This document shows positions 28,436 through 38,126 of a stretch of DNA of 64,000 bases, piece by piece. The DNA is from Pirellulales bacterium (lineage in GTDB: Bacteria > Planctomycetota > Planctomycetia > Pirellulales > JACPPG01): assembly GCA_035546535.1 (NCBI GenBank), contig DASZWQ010000114.1, positions 30,398 to 94,397 of the forward strand. The letters run 5' to 3'. Position 1 is the stretch's first letter, and each line of letters begins with the position of its first letter. The notes below the pieces were generated by a model. The model saw nothing but the letters and a program-made list of their open reading frames with translations, did not search any database and had not been told where the DNA came from. The translations under genes were made by a program, and so were the position numbers.

Positions 28436-30208
28436 TCACTGTCCGCGGACGTTCGGTAGCGCCGGTCCGCGATAGGTGTCCACCGATTCGATCGGGCCCG
28501 GCGGCCGGCGACAGGCCAACACTTCGGCAGGAAAGCCGAGCGCGTAGAACAGACGGAACTGCGCGCGGTTGAAATCGGCAACCGTGCTGTAGTAATTGAC
28601 ATAGGCCTGCTGCAGTTGTTGCAGCGAGGCCACGACTTCCTGGGGCCGGTTGACGAGCGAAAGAATATCGTTGAAGCGCTGCGTCTGGCCCATGCCGATC
28701 AGGTTGCCGCGATACGATTCCAGCCCCTTCTTCAAGCCGGCTTCGGCCTGTGTGACGCGGAGCGTGGCGGAATCGACGTCGGCCTTGGCCTGCGTCACTT
28801 CGGCCGCCACATGATCTTGCATGTTAAAGAGCTCGATGTTGGCCAATTCGGTTTCGCCGCGCTGCTCGCGCACTTTGGCCTGATAACCGAATCCGAGATT
28901 ATCCAATTGCCACACGGCCTGCGCCGCGACGTCGCCGCGGCCGTCCCATTGGTTCAGATTGCCGTTCGAACCGGTGCCGAAAATGCCTCCCTGAAAATAG
29001 AAGTCCGGCGTGCCGTTGCCGGTAATCAGCAGTTGGGGCATCAGCGGTCGCATCCGCTCTTTCTGCAAGCGGATCACATTCGCGCGTACAAGCGCCCGGT
29101 TAGACGCCAGCTCAGGCCGGTTCATCAAGCCGACCACGATCAGGTCATCGACCATCCAGCTTGGCTCGATGAGCGCGACCTGCATGTGGTCGGGTTCCAA
29201 GGGAACGACGACCGCCGACGGATCGAGCCGAAGCACGCGTGTCAACCTTGCGCTCGAGACGCGCCACTGCTGCCGCGCAATTTGCGACGACTGTTCAAGC
29301 TCGGCCAGCAGCGTGCGGGCCCGGTCGATCTCATCCGGCGCGACCAGCCCGCGGGCCAGCGTTTCGACCCGGCGCACGACGTCGCGCGCCTTGGCCGTGG
29401 CGTCGGTCATCGCCGCGTAGGTGCCGCGTGCCATCTGCACGGTGAAATACGATTCGGCCGTGATTTCCAGGGCTTCATTGCGCGCGGTTTGCGTGTCGAT
29501 GCGCCTCGCGGCCAGCACCTGCCGCGCCGCGAGCGGTTCGAACAAGGCGTCGGCCGTCCCCACGCGCAGGATGAGCCCGCCGCCAGCGATCAACGAGTTC
29601 GTGCTATCGACCGCCAGGCTGCCGTTGGTATTTTGAATGCCGCCGGAATGCCGGATGTACGCCGTGCCCGCGTCCAGGTTCGGCAGCCACAGGACATTCG
29701 CCTTTTCGGCCTGGGCCGCCGCGATTTGAACGCGCGCCTGCGCGGCCGCAATCAACAACGGCCGGCCATTCGATAGTCGCAGGGCCGTTGCCAGATTGAT
29801 CGGCAGCGGCCGATCGCCCGGCGCAAGCTCGCCCGGCGGTAGTACGCCCGGGGTGCCGGAATCCGAGAGCACGGGCCCCGTCAGCACGTCGCGCTCTCGC
29901 GGCGGAGGAAACGCCGGTACCGCAATCGCGCCGACCGATGGGGTGGCGATTCCCTGGCTCGTCGACGGCAGTCGCGTCGGGCCTTGCGGTCCGGTTTGCG
30001 GTTGGCCGGGCGGGGGTGGCACCGCCTCGGGTTGTGCCGCACGCTGCGCAACGGTCACGACCTGCGCCGGCAGGCGCGCAGCACCGCAGAGTGCCATGGC
30101 CATCGCCATCGCCAACGCTGCGCAGCACCGCCACCGGAGCATTGTCCGAGCCATGTTTCGGCGGCAGGCTGGCCTCGCCTCAGGGGGCGGCGAGGCAGTA
30201 TGAGCCAT
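28436..30208 (-). CDS. TolC-family outer-membrane efflux protein
   Basis: 590 residues from the ATG at 30208, preceded by AAGGA. The hydrophobic segment (LAMAMAMALCGAARLPAQ) is a signal peptide. A Pro/Gly-rich N-terminal linker of about 120 residues follows. The rest has two long helical repeats typical of TolC/OEP proteins (IAAAQARVQIAAAQAEKANV, LELTAESYFTVQMARGTY-like segment, VAAEVTQAKADVDSATLRVT). It is divergent from an RND permease and adaptor, with which it very likely forms a tripartite pump spanning the envelope. Confidence 0.88.
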   Translation of the reverse strand: MAHTASPPPEARPACRRNMARTMLRWRCCAALAMAMAMALCGAARLPAQVVTVAQRAAQPEAVPPPPGQPQTGPQGPTRLPSTSQGIATPSVGAIAVPAFPPPRERDVLTGPVLSDSGTPGVLPPGELAPGDRPLPINLATALRLSNGRPLLIAAAQARVQIAAAQAEKANVLWLPNLDAGTAYIRHSGGIQNTNGSLAVDSTNSLIAGGGLILRVGTADALFEPLAARQVLAARRIDTQTARNEALEITAESYFTVQMARGTYAAMTDATAKARDVVRRVETLARGLVAPDEIDRARTLLAELEQSSQIARQQWRVSSARLTRVLRLDPSAVVVPLEPDHMQVALIEPSWMVDDLIVVGLMNRPELASNRALVRANVIRLQKERMRPLMPQLLITGNGTPDFYFQGGIFGTGSNGNLNQWDGRGDVAAQAVWQLDNLGFGYQAKVREQRGETELANIELFNMQDHVAAEVTQAKADVDSATLRVTQAEAGLKKGLESYRGNLIGMGQTQRFNDILSLVNRPQEVVASLQQLQQAYVNYYSTVADFNRAQFRLFYALGFPAEVLACRRPPGPIESVDTYRGPALPNVRGQ

Positions 30209-30723
30209 CGCGGGTTCCTTGTGCGTGAGCATCTGCGAGTTGCCAGCAAGCGCGGTTTGGCACGTGCGCGGGCGAGCGCGTGCTGGTCGTGGCATGGAGA
30301 TCGAGCGAGAAGAGGACCTTGGGAGTCGAACGGACTTGCGAGCAGACGGGGAAGGGAAAATGGTGCGCGGCGAAAGCGCATTTATTCGGTCTGTACTGTT
30401 CGCATCGGACTTGGCGCAAGTGCGGCATGAGCCGGTGGTAGCGGCCGCCTATCACCGGTCGAACCGGCATTCTCTGTCCAGCTTTCCAAAGCTTTCTGCG
30501 TCGTCACAACCAGCGTGGTACGTTCCTGAAGTGCTGCGCGCAGGGACTCTTCGCCCGAGCGGCACGCGCCCGGCGCCCGCCTGACGTCGGGCGATAGCAG
30601 TGCCTGCGCGCTCGCGGCCGGAACTCCCACGCTGCTTGCACAAGCGCCCTGCCGCGCCCCCCCGCCGCCCGCTACCCCCCCGAGAAGCCCTCGCCAGCCA
30701 CGCCCGAGAAAGGTCCGCCCGCC
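30209..30723. other. 515-bp divergent control region of the RND efflux genes
   Basis: Separates the TolC-like gene from the permease, so promoters for both directions must lie here. No reliable operator or promoter pair was identified. The last 100 bases are C-rich on the plus strand and include two C7 tracts (30657-30663 and 30675-30681). AAGG lies about 10 bases before the GTG at 30724. Confidence 0.5.
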
Positions 30724-33700
30724 GTGAATCCCGTCTTTTTCGCGATGAAGCACCCGATCACCACGCTCATGCTGGTGGTGGGCCTGGTGTGCAGCGGGGC
30801 GATGGCCTTGAGCCGCATGCGCGTCGACATTTTTCCGCCGCTCAACGAGCCGCGGATCTACGTCTTCTTACAGTACGGCGGCATGAGCCCGGCCCAGATG
30901 GAAGGGCTCATCGTCAATCAGTTCGAACTGATGTTCCAGTACGTCGACGGCATCAAGGAAATCGAGTCGCACAGCATTCAGCAAGTGGCGCTCGTGAAGA
31001 TGTCGTTCTTTCCGGGCACCGACATGGGCGCCGCCGAAGGCGAAGTCGTCGCCATGGCCAACCGCGCCATGTCGCGCATGCCGCCGGGCACATTGCCCCC
31101 CATGATCATGCGCATGGACGAAGGTAGCGTGCCGGTGGGCTACCTCGTGCTGACCAGCAAGACGACACCCTTGGGATTGGTCGGCGACATCGCGATGAAC
31201 GTCATCCGCCCGCTCGTGCAATCGAACGTGCCGGGCACCGTGGCCACCGCGCCGTTCGGCCCGAACGTCCGCACGATCCTGGTCAACGTCGACCCGCAGA
31301 AGCTGCAGAGCTACAACCTGACGCCGCAGGATGTGGTCAATTCGCTCATGTCGGGCAACGTGATCGTGCCGGCCGGCAACTTGTACATCAAGGACCAGAT
31401 GCCGCTGGTGCCCAATAACGCGTTGGTGGACGACATTCAGGAGATCGGCAAGATCCCGCTACGGCTGGGGTCGAATCTTTACGTCCGCGACGTTTCGACG
31501 GTCGAGGATTCGACCGACGTCAATTACGGCTACGCGCTCGTCGATGGCAAGAAATCGGTCTACTTGCCCATCATCAAGAAGGACACCGCTTCGACGTTGA
31601 CGGTCGTGGCCGACGTCTACAAGTCGTTGCAGGTGTTCAAGGATGCCGTGCCCAAGGACGTCGAAGTCACGTTCCAATTCGACGAATCGCCGACCGTGAA
31701 AGACGCCATCCGCAGCGTCGCCACCGAAGGCTTTATCGGCGCCACGCTCACGGGCTTGATGATTCTTATCTTTCTGCGCGATCTGCGCAGTGTGATCGTG
31801 GTGGTGCTCAATATTCCGCTCGCGCTCACCGGCTCTTTGGCCGGGCTGTGGCTCACGGGAAACACGATCAACATCATGTCGCTGGGCGGGATGGCGCTGT
31901 CGATCGGCATGCTGGTCGACGAGGCCACGGTCTCGATCGAAAACATCCAGGTCCAAATGACCAAAACCCGCCGGCTCGCCCGGGCGGTCGAGCGCGGCAG
32001 TATGCAAACGGCCGTGCCTCGTTTGTTGGCGATGCTGTGCATTCTGTCGGTCTTCATCCCGGCCTTCGTGATGCAGGACCCGATCAGGTCGCTGTTCATG
32101 CCTTTGGCGCTGGCCGTCGGCTTTGCGATGATCTCGTCGTATTTGCTGTCGAGCACGCTGGTGCCGATCGTGTGCGTGTGGCTCTTGAAGCCGCATGAAG
32201 AGCACGAGGGAGGCGAACACGCCGAAAAGAAAGATTGGTTCGAGGGGCTGCAATCGCGCTTCGAAAAGATCGTCACGTTCATGGTCGGCCATCGCAACCT
32301 GATCGTGCCGGCCTATTTGATCGGCTGCGGGTTGATCCTGGGCTTCGGCGGCATGCAACTCGGCACCGAGCTGTTTCCGCAGATTGACTCCGGCGAATTC
32401 GTGTTACGCTACCGGCCGCCGTCGGGCTCGAATTTCGAGATCACGCGGCAAATGGGCGTGAAAATCCTGCAGGTCATGCAAGAGGACGTCGGGCCCGAGA
32501 ACATCGACATCTGCCTGGGCTATGCCGGGCAGATCGCGCCGAACTTCGGTATGAACAACATCGTGCTCTTCATGCGCGGACCTGACGACGGCTGGCTGCG
32601 CGCCAAGTTCCGCGAAGGGGGCGGCGTCAAGCTCGATGCCTTTCGCGAGCGCATGCGCAAGGCCCTGCCCGAAAAGATCGTCCCCTACATGGCCAAGCTC
32701 CTGGAGGGGTACGGCGTGCCGGCCGACGTGGCCGCCAAGCGGGCCCAGGACTGTATCTTCGGCTTCGAACCCGGAGATATCGTCAGCGAAGTCATGAGCT
32801 TCGGATCGCCGACGCCAATTGAAATTCTGGTGGCGAGCCCGAACATTCCCGAAGCCGTCAAGCACGCCGATAAAATCCGGGCCGAAATGGCCAAGATTCC
32901 CTGGCTGCGCGACGTGCAATTCCATGAATCTCTCGCTTATCCCTCGGTGGAAATCGACATCGATCGCGAGAAGGCCGGTCTGTCCGGCGTGACCGCGCAG
33001 CAGGTCGGCAACGCGGCCATCGTGGCCACGTCGAGCAGCCGCTTCATCGCGCTCAACTATTGGCAGAATCCCAAGACGGGCTTCGACTACCAGGTCGAAG
33101 TGCTCGTGCCCACGCAGCGCATGACCTCGATCGATCAGGTGTCGACGCTGCCGATCGAGCGGATCAACAACGCCGTGAACCTGATGGTGCGTGACGTGGC
33201 CAACGTGCGCGAGACGAGCATGATGGAGCAGATCGACCGTATCGCCTCGCAGCGATACGTCAGCATCACGGCCAACGTCGAAGGCGAAGACATGGGACGC
33301 GCCGCGCGGCAAGTGTCGGCCGCTGTTCGGGCGGCTGGCGAACCGCCGCGTGGTGTCCGCGTTATGACGCGCGGCCAGTTTCCGCCCATGATCGACATGT
33401 TCGAAGGCTTGGGCGTCGGTCTGGGCATCGCGGTGGTGGTGATCTTGATCCTGTTGACGGCCTACTTCGAATCGCCGCGGCTTGCCGTGATCGCCCTCGG
33501 CGCCGTGCCCGGCGTGCTTTCGGGCATCGTGATCATGCTGCTCGTGACCGGCACCACGCTCAACCTGGAATCGTTCATGGGAACGATCATGTGCATCGGC
33601 GTTTCGGTATCGAACTCCGTGATGCTCGTGACGTTCGTCAACGAACATTGGCGCGGCGGCATGCCGACCGTGCAAGCCGCCATTAGCGGCGCCGCCGAGC

Positions 33701-33954
33701 GATTGCGGCCGATCATCATGACCGCCTGCGCCATGACGGTGGGCATGGTGCCCATGTCGCTCGCGCTCGAGGCGGGAAGCCAGATGCAGGCGCCGCTGGG
33801 CCGGGCCGTGATCGGCGGTCTGGTGTGCTCGACCTTTGCCACGCTTTTGGTGGTGCCCTCGATCTTCGTGGTCGTGATGGGGCGCCAATCGCCGCATTCC
33901 ATCTCGGTTCATCCCGATGATCCAGAAAGTCCGCACTATGATCCACAAAGTTAA
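30724..33954 (+). CDS. RND-family efflux permease
   Basis: 1076 residues, of usual RND length, starting at GTG. It has an N-terminal helix after PVFFAMKHPITTLMLVVGL, two large periplasmic loops and twelve predicted membrane helices. The helix-4 region includes SLGGMALSIGMLVDEATVSI, which keeps the Asp proposed for proton relay in this family. The sequence is closer to HME/CzcA-like or general AcrB-type permeases than to SecDF. It ends within the start of the adaptor gene. Substrate class (drug, metal or other) is not readable from sequence. Confidence 0.92.
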   Translation: MNPVFFAMKHPITTLMLVVGLVCSGAMALSRMRVDIFPPLNEPRIYVFLQYGGMSPAQMEGLIVNQFELMFQYVDGIKEIESHSIQQVALVKMSFFPGTDMGAAEGEVVAMANRAMSRMPPGTLPPMIMRMDEGSVPVGYLVLTSKTTPLGLVGDIAMNVIRPLVQSNVPGTVATAPFGPNVRTILVNVDPQKLQSYNLTPQDVVNSLMSGNVIVPAGNLYIKDQMPLVPNNALVDDIQEIGKIPLRLGSNLYVRDVSTVEDSTDVNYGYALVDGKKSVYLPIIKKDTASTLTVVADVYKSLQVFKDAVPKDVEVTFQFDESPTVKDAIRSVATEGFIGATLTGLMILIFLRDLRSVIVVVLNIPLALTGSLAGLWLTGNTINIMSLGGMALSIGMLVDEATVSIENIQVQMTKTRRLARAVERGSMQTAVPRLLAMLCILSVFIPAFVMQDPIRSLFMPLALAVGFAMISSYLLSSTLVPIVCVWLLKPHEEHEGGEHAEKKDWFEGLQSRFEKIVTFMVGHRNLIVPAYLIGCGLILGFGGMQLGTELFPQIDSGEFVLRYRPPSGSNFEITRQMGVKILQVMQEDVGPENIDICLGYAGQIAPNFGMNNIVLFMRGPDDGWLRAKFREGGGVKLDAFRERMRKALPEKIVPYMAKLLEGYGVPADVAAKRAQDCIFGFEPGDIVSEVMSFGSPTPIEILVASPNIPEAVKHADKIRAEMAKIPWLRDVQFHESLAYPSVEIDIDREKAGLSGVTAQQVGNAAIVATSSSRFIALNYWQNPKTGFDYQVEVLVPTQRMTSIDQVSTLPIERINNAVNLMVRDVANVRETSMMEQIDRIASQRYVSITANVEGEDMGRAARQVSAAVRAAGEPPRGVRVMTRGQFPPMIDMFEGLGVGLGIAVVVILILLTAYFESPRLAVIALGAVPGVLSGIVIMLLVTGTTLNLESFMGTIMCIGVSVSNSVMLVTFVNEHWRGGMPTVQAAISGAAERLRPIIMTACAMTVGMVPMSLALEAGSQMQAPLGRAVIGGLVCSTFATLLVVPSIFVVVMGRQSPHSISVHPDDPESPHYDPQS

Positions 33955-35386
33955 CGTCGCACCTACCGAACGCGATAACGGCGGCCGCTACGGCGTGCTC
34001 GTCGCGCTGGCCGTGCTGCTGGCAGCACTTCCCGCGGGCTGCGGCCGGCATAAGACGGTCGAAGCCGAGGCAGTTTCCGACGCGCCAACCGTGCGGCTCG
34101 TCAAGGCCGCGCGCCGCGATCTGGTGCGGTCCGTCGGGCAGCCATCATTCATCGATTCCTATGAACAGACCGCGGTGTACGCCAAGCTGCCGGGCTACAT
34201 CCTGAAATGGAACGTCGATATCGGCGACCGCATCAAGCAAGGCGAGCTGCTGGCGACGCTCTTCATTCCCGAGCTCGAACAGGAACTGAATCTGAAAAAA
34301 GCCCAGGTGACGATGGACACCGCGCTTGTGGCGCAGGCCAATCGCCTGGTGGAAGTGGCCGCGGGCAATCTGAAGGCCGCGCAGGCAACGGTCGTGCAAA
34401 ACACGGCAGACGTCGGCAAGTACCAGGCCCTGGTCAAGCGCTGGGATTCGGAAGTCGGCCGGCAAGTGGCGATGGTCGACGAGCGCGTGCTCGACCAGCA
34501 GATTCTAGGTGAATCGCGCCGCCAGCTCGAATCGAGCCAGGCCGCGAAAGACGCGGCCGACGCGGCCGTGAAAACGGCCCAGGCCACGGAGCTGGCGCGC
34601 GAAGCCGATCTGGAAAAATCCAAAGTCGACGTCGAAGTAGCGACCGCCCGGCTCGAAGTCGCCAAGGCCGACGAGGAACGTGTTGCCGCTCTATACAGCT
34701 ATACGCGGCTGACAGCCCCCTATCAAAGCATCGTGGTATTGCGCAACGCCAACACGGGTGACTTCGTGCTGCCGGCGACGGGCGATCCTTCGGCCTCGAA
34801 TCGAGCGCCTGATCAGTCGGCCACGCGTGCCTCGCCGATCTACGTGCTGGCTCGGACCGACGTCGTGCGCGTGTACGTCGACGTGCCCGAGTCCGAGGCG
34901 AACTATATCGTCAGCGAAGTCGACAAAAAGGCAGGCGATCCGCGCGAAGTGACCAAGGCCACGGTCCGCGTCGCGGCCTTCCAGAACGACGATATCCCGG
35001 CAACCGTGACGCGCAGCTCGTGGGCCCTGAATATGAGGAGCCGTACGCTGCGGGCGGAAATTGACTTGCACAACCCTGACGCAAAATTGCTGCCCGGCAT
35101 GTACGCCTACGGCAACGTGACGATCGAGCGTCCCCAAGCGCTGGCCTTACCGCAAACGACCGTGGCCGAGCTCGGCAACCAGATTTGCTGTTTTCTGTAC
35201 GTCGATGGCAAGTCGATTAAAACGCCCGTGCAGACGGGCTTACGCGCTGACGGCTGGATCGAAGTGCTGAAGAAGCAGGAGAAGGGTGCGTGGGTCGACT
35301 TCGCGCCCGAAGACCAGGTGATCGACGCGGACCTCAGCGAGTTGGTCGACGGCGGCGCAGTGAAAATCGCGCCGGCCGTGAAGTGA
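33917..35386 (+). CDS. RND efflux periplasmic adaptor (MFP)
   Basis: 489 residues from the ATG at 33917; an equally possible ATG at 33938 gives 482. The first option overlaps the permease by 38 bases. A hydrophobic signal ending at LLAALPAGC suggests a lipoprotein, but the lipobox is weak. The adaptor layout is clear: lipoyl halves (YILKWNVDIGDRIKQGELLA; YTRLTAPYQSIVVLR), a long helical hairpin at about 115-250, beta-barrel and membrane-proximal domains. It forms the pump with the permease and the divergent TolC-like protein. The usual gene order (adaptor then permease) is reversed here. Confidence 0.9.
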   Translation: MIQKVRTMIHKVNVAPTERDNGGRYGVLVALAVLLAALPAGCGRHKTVEAEAVSDAPTVRLVKAARRDLVRSVGQPSFIDSYEQTAVYAKLPGYILKWNVDIGDRIKQGELLATLFIPELEQELNLKKAQVTMDTALVAQANRLVEVAAGNLKAAQATVVQNTADVGKYQALVKRWDSEVGRQVAMVDERVLDQQILGESRRQLESSQAAKDAADAAVKTAQATELAREADLEKSKVDVEVATARLEVAKADEERVAALYSYTRLTAPYQSIVVLRNANTGDFVLPATGDPSASNRAPDQSATRASPIYVLARTDVVRVYVDVPESEANYIVSEVDKKAGDPREVTKATVRVAAFQNDDIPATVTRSSWALNMRSRTLRAEIDLHNPDAKLLPGMYAYGNVTIERPQALALPQTTVAELGNQICCFLYVDGKSIKTPVQTGLRADGWIEVLKKQEKGAWVDFAPEDQVIDADLSELVDGGAVKIAPAVK

Positions 35387-35614
35387 CCGGGCTTTTGCGA
35401 CAATCTTGTGGCGCGGTCGTATCGGCCGCTCTGAATTGCTGGCGTTACGAGATTAACGCGGCACAGAGACGTCAACGCGGTGCGGGAGGTTCTGGCTTTC
35501 GCGGGAAGCGCTCAGCATTTCCTGCCGGCCAAGATGCAAGCGAGACGCCTGCACCACAAAATGCCGACGGGAGACGAGTTGTGGTGCGGCCGTCTCGGCT
35601 GCACCGTCTGCAGG

Positions 35615-35635
35615 AAACGGTCAAACGCCGTTTTT
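35615..35635 (+). terminator. Candidate rho-independent terminator
   Basis: AAACGG, a 7-base loop, then CCGTTTTT on the plus strand. The stem is short and weak. It overlaps the 3' end of the minus-strand hydrolase gene and lies about 230 bases after the adaptor stop. Confidence 0.3.
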
Positions 35636-36605
35636 ACTCCGCCGCCGGCTTAGCAGCCGCCTGAGCTTCGGCCTTGGCGGCCGACGGCGCCGGCAAGTAC
35701 TTGTCGAACCAGTCGCCCAGCGTGACGAAGTCGGCCAGGATCGTGGCCCAGCCGTGGCCGCCCCCCTTTTTCACGATCAGTTCGGCCGGCACGCCGGCTT
35801 CCTTGAGCCGGTCGATGATGATCTCGGATTGCTGCAGCGGCACCAGTTCATCGGCATCGCCGTGGATGATCAGCACCGGTGCGTCGTCTTTCGTGACGTG
35901 ATAGATCGGCGAAATCTCTTTGCAGATCTTTTCGCGCGTCTCCAGATCGACGGGCTTGAACAGCTTGCTGCCAGCCTCCTGCTCGTGAAAGTCAAACGGC
36001 GCCTTGAATTGATGATTCGGCTCGATCCCCAGGACCTTTTCGCCCATCTTGCCGTAGTTCAAGAAATCAGTAGGCGGAAAGAAGCAGGCCACGGCCTGCA
36101 CCCGGCTCGAGGCGCGATCGACGGGATCTTTGGCTTTGGGATTACCTGTTTCACCGGCGCACCCCATCATCAGCGACAAATGGCCGCCCGCCGAGGCGCC
36201 GCTGATGCCGATGCGATTCGGATCGATTTGGAAGTCATCGGCGTTGGTGCGGATGTAGCGCACCGCGCGGTGCAGGTCGGCGACCATCTCCGGAATCGTG
36301 AATTTCGGCTGGCTGCCATGCACCACGGCAAAGACGGTGTACCCCCGCTTCATCATGTCGAAGACGAAGATCGGCTGGATCTGATCTTTGCTCGACACCC
36401 AGCCGCCGCTCATCACCAGGATCACCCCGGCGCCGTTCGGCTTCTCCTTGGGCGTGAACACGTCCATCGTCAGAGCGGTGCCGAACTTGCGCCCGTAGAT
36501 CACATCCTGCTGACGATCAAAAGCGTAACCAGCGGCCAGGCTGGGGGCCGCACCGGCGACCAGGCTAGCGATCGATACGAGCAGAGCCAGGAACAACTTC
36601 CTCAT
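35634..36605 (-). CDS. Exported alpha/beta hydrolase
   Basis: 323 residues from the ATG at 36605, which has AAGG upstream; an upstream ATG would add ten residues before the signal. Signal peptide LFLALLVSIASLVAGAAPSLA. Nucleophile elbow GASAG at 136-140 (S138), acid in HGDADELVPLQ and histidine in GGGHGW. This matches exported BD-FAE/esterase-lipase family hydrolases with DxxxD and GHGW features. The probable substrate is an ester, possibly a polysaccharide acyl group, acted on outside the cytoplasm. Confidence 0.85.
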   Translation of the reverse strand: MRKLFLALLVSIASLVAGAAPSLAAGYAFDRQQDVIYGRKFGTALTMDVFTPKEKPNGAGVILVMSGGWVSSKDQIQPIFVFDMMKRGYTVFAVVHGSQPKFTIPEMVADLHRAVRYIRTNADDFQIDPNRIGISGASAGGHLSLMMGCAGETGNPKAKDPVDRASSRVQAVACFFPPTDFLNYGKMGEKVLGIEPNHQFKAPFDFHEQEAGSKLFKPVDLETREKICKEISPIYHVTKDDAPVLIIHGDADELVPLQQSEIIIDRLKEAGVPAELIVKKGGGHGWATILADFVTLGDWFDKYLPAPSAAKAEAQAAAKPAAE

Positions 36606-36865
36606 CGAAACACCTTGGAGTGAGGCAGGAAACATGCGGGCCGCCGCGGCCGATTGGGGGCCGTCCGGCTGCGATGCGGGGACTCATTTTGTTGTAATCG
36701 CCGGTCGGCCCAGCGTCCACACCGCTTGCTGCTGCAACCCTGCTCACCGAAGAGAAGAACTGGGCGGAATCGGCCCGCCAGCGCCTTATGGAGTCGGGCT
36801 TCGGCGGAAACCGGCCGCTAAAATCGAATGCCTATAGCCCACCATCTTCTCTGGGGACACGCGCC

Positions 36866-37087
36866 ATGCAACAAATCAAGATCTTCAAAGGCATCGAGAA
36901 CGATCTGTCGACGCTCGAGGCGGAAGTCAACGCCTGGCTGGCCGAGTCGGGCGCTGACGTGATTCGCATATTCGGCAACATAGCTCCCCAAAGCGGGGCC
37001 GCGTCACGCAGATCGGACAGCCTCTCGCACACCGACTATCCTCCTTCGGATGTCCTGTTGGTGGTGCATTACAACAAGGCCAAGTAA
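36866..37087 (+). CDS. Small conserved hypothetical protein
   Basis: 73 residues from the ATG at 36866, preceded by GGGGA nine bases upstream. A longer frame from 36788 exists but its extra N-terminus looks like leader sequence. The sequence (IFKGIENDLSTLEAEVNAWL, IRIFGNIAPQSG, SDVLLVVHYNK) suggests a compact alpha/beta fold. I have a general impression of similar small proteins in planctomycetes and cyanobacteria, but cannot name a family. Confidence 0.65.
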   Translation: MQQIKIFKGIENDLSTLEAEVNAWLAESGADVIRIFGNIAPQSGAASRRSDSLSHTDYPPSDVLLVVHYNKAK

Positions 37088-37228
37088 CGCGCGGGACGAC
37101 CTCGCGGCGATAAAGGCTGCTTCTCCACGGTTGTGCCTGCGCGAACATTCCATGTGGATTTCCTGTCCTGGCACGCATCGGTGAAAGGCCGTGCGGTTTG
37201 AAAGAAGACAACGCGCAGGAGACGCAGC

Positions 37229-38011
37229 ATGGCGATTCCCGTTTTTCAGGTGGACGCTTTTACGAACCGTGTGTTCGGCGGCAATCCGGCCGCCATTTGC
37301 CCGCTCGACGAGTGGCTTCCCGATGCCACCTTGCAGGCGATCGCGGCGGAGCACAATCTTTCGGAGACCGCCTATCTGCGCCGCTCGTCCCCAGGCGTTT
37401 ACGATCTCCGCTGGTTTACGCCCGCCGTCGAGGTCGATCTGTGCGGGCATGCCACGCTGGCCTCGGCCCTGGTCGTGTTTGATCATCTTGAGCCGTGGTT
37501 GAACGAGGTGGGTTTCGACACGCGCAGCGGACGCTTGCTCGTGCGCCGCGCGGACGGCCGTTTGTTAATGGACTTCCCCTCCCGCAAGCCGGTCCCCTGC
37601 GAGGAGCCCGTGTTTCTGATCGAGGGATTGGGTTTGCGACCGCAACAGGTGCTGAAGGCGAGCGATTACGTCGCCGTGTATGCGACCGAAGAGGAAGTGC
37701 GCTCGCTCGAGCCGGACATGCGCTTGCTGAAAGAATTGCCGAGCCGGGGCGTTATCGTCACGGCGCCCGGCAGGGAGGTCGATTTCGTTTCACGCTTCTT
37801 CGCTCCGCAGTCCGGCATCGACGAAGATCCGGTCACGGGCTCGGCGCATTCCACGCTCATTCCGTATTGGTCGGAACGATTGCAGAAGTCGCAGTTGCAT
37901 GCTCTGCAAGTGTCGCGTCGCCAAGGGGAACTGTGGTGCGCGGATCGCGGCGAACGCGTCGAGATCTCCGGACAAGCAGTGCTTTACTCGCGCGGCACGA
38001 TTCTCATCTAG
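37229..38011 (+). CDS. PhzF-family isomerase
   Basis: 260 residues. PhzF signatures are complete: FQVDAFTNRVFGGNPAAICP at the N-terminus, the catalytic Glu in HNLSETAYL (about residue 47), CGHATLAS and DEDPVTGSAHSTLIPYW. AGGAG lies seven bases before the ATG. Members catalyse isomerisation of dihydro-aromatic or other small acids in the cytoplasm. No phenazine-biosynthesis neighbours are present, so phenazine production is not implied. Confidence 0.9.
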   Translation: MAIPVFQVDAFTNRVFGGNPAAICPLDEWLPDATLQAIAAEHNLSETAYLRRSSPGVYDLRWFTPAVEVDLCGHATLASALVVFDHLEPWLNEVGFDTRSGRLLVRRADGRLLMDFPSRKPVPCEEPVFLIEGLGLRPQQVLKASDYVAVYATEEEVRSLEPDMRLLKELPSRGVIVTAPGREVDFVSRFFAPQSGIDEDPVTGSAHSTLIPYWSERLQKSQLHALQVSRRQGELWCADRGERVEISGQAVLYSRGTILI

Positions 38012-38126
38012 TTCCCAGCCGCTTTCCGTCTACCCGGCGCGACTGCTAGTCGGTCGACCGCCCTCGACGTAAAATGACCGCGATTATTGAACCGACAATC
38101 GATTCCTCGAAGGCGGATAAGAGCGG

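Noticed and set aside
37229..38011. Phenazine biosynthesis locus
   Set aside because: A single PhzF-like gene without PhzA-G neighbours does not indicate phenazine synthesis.
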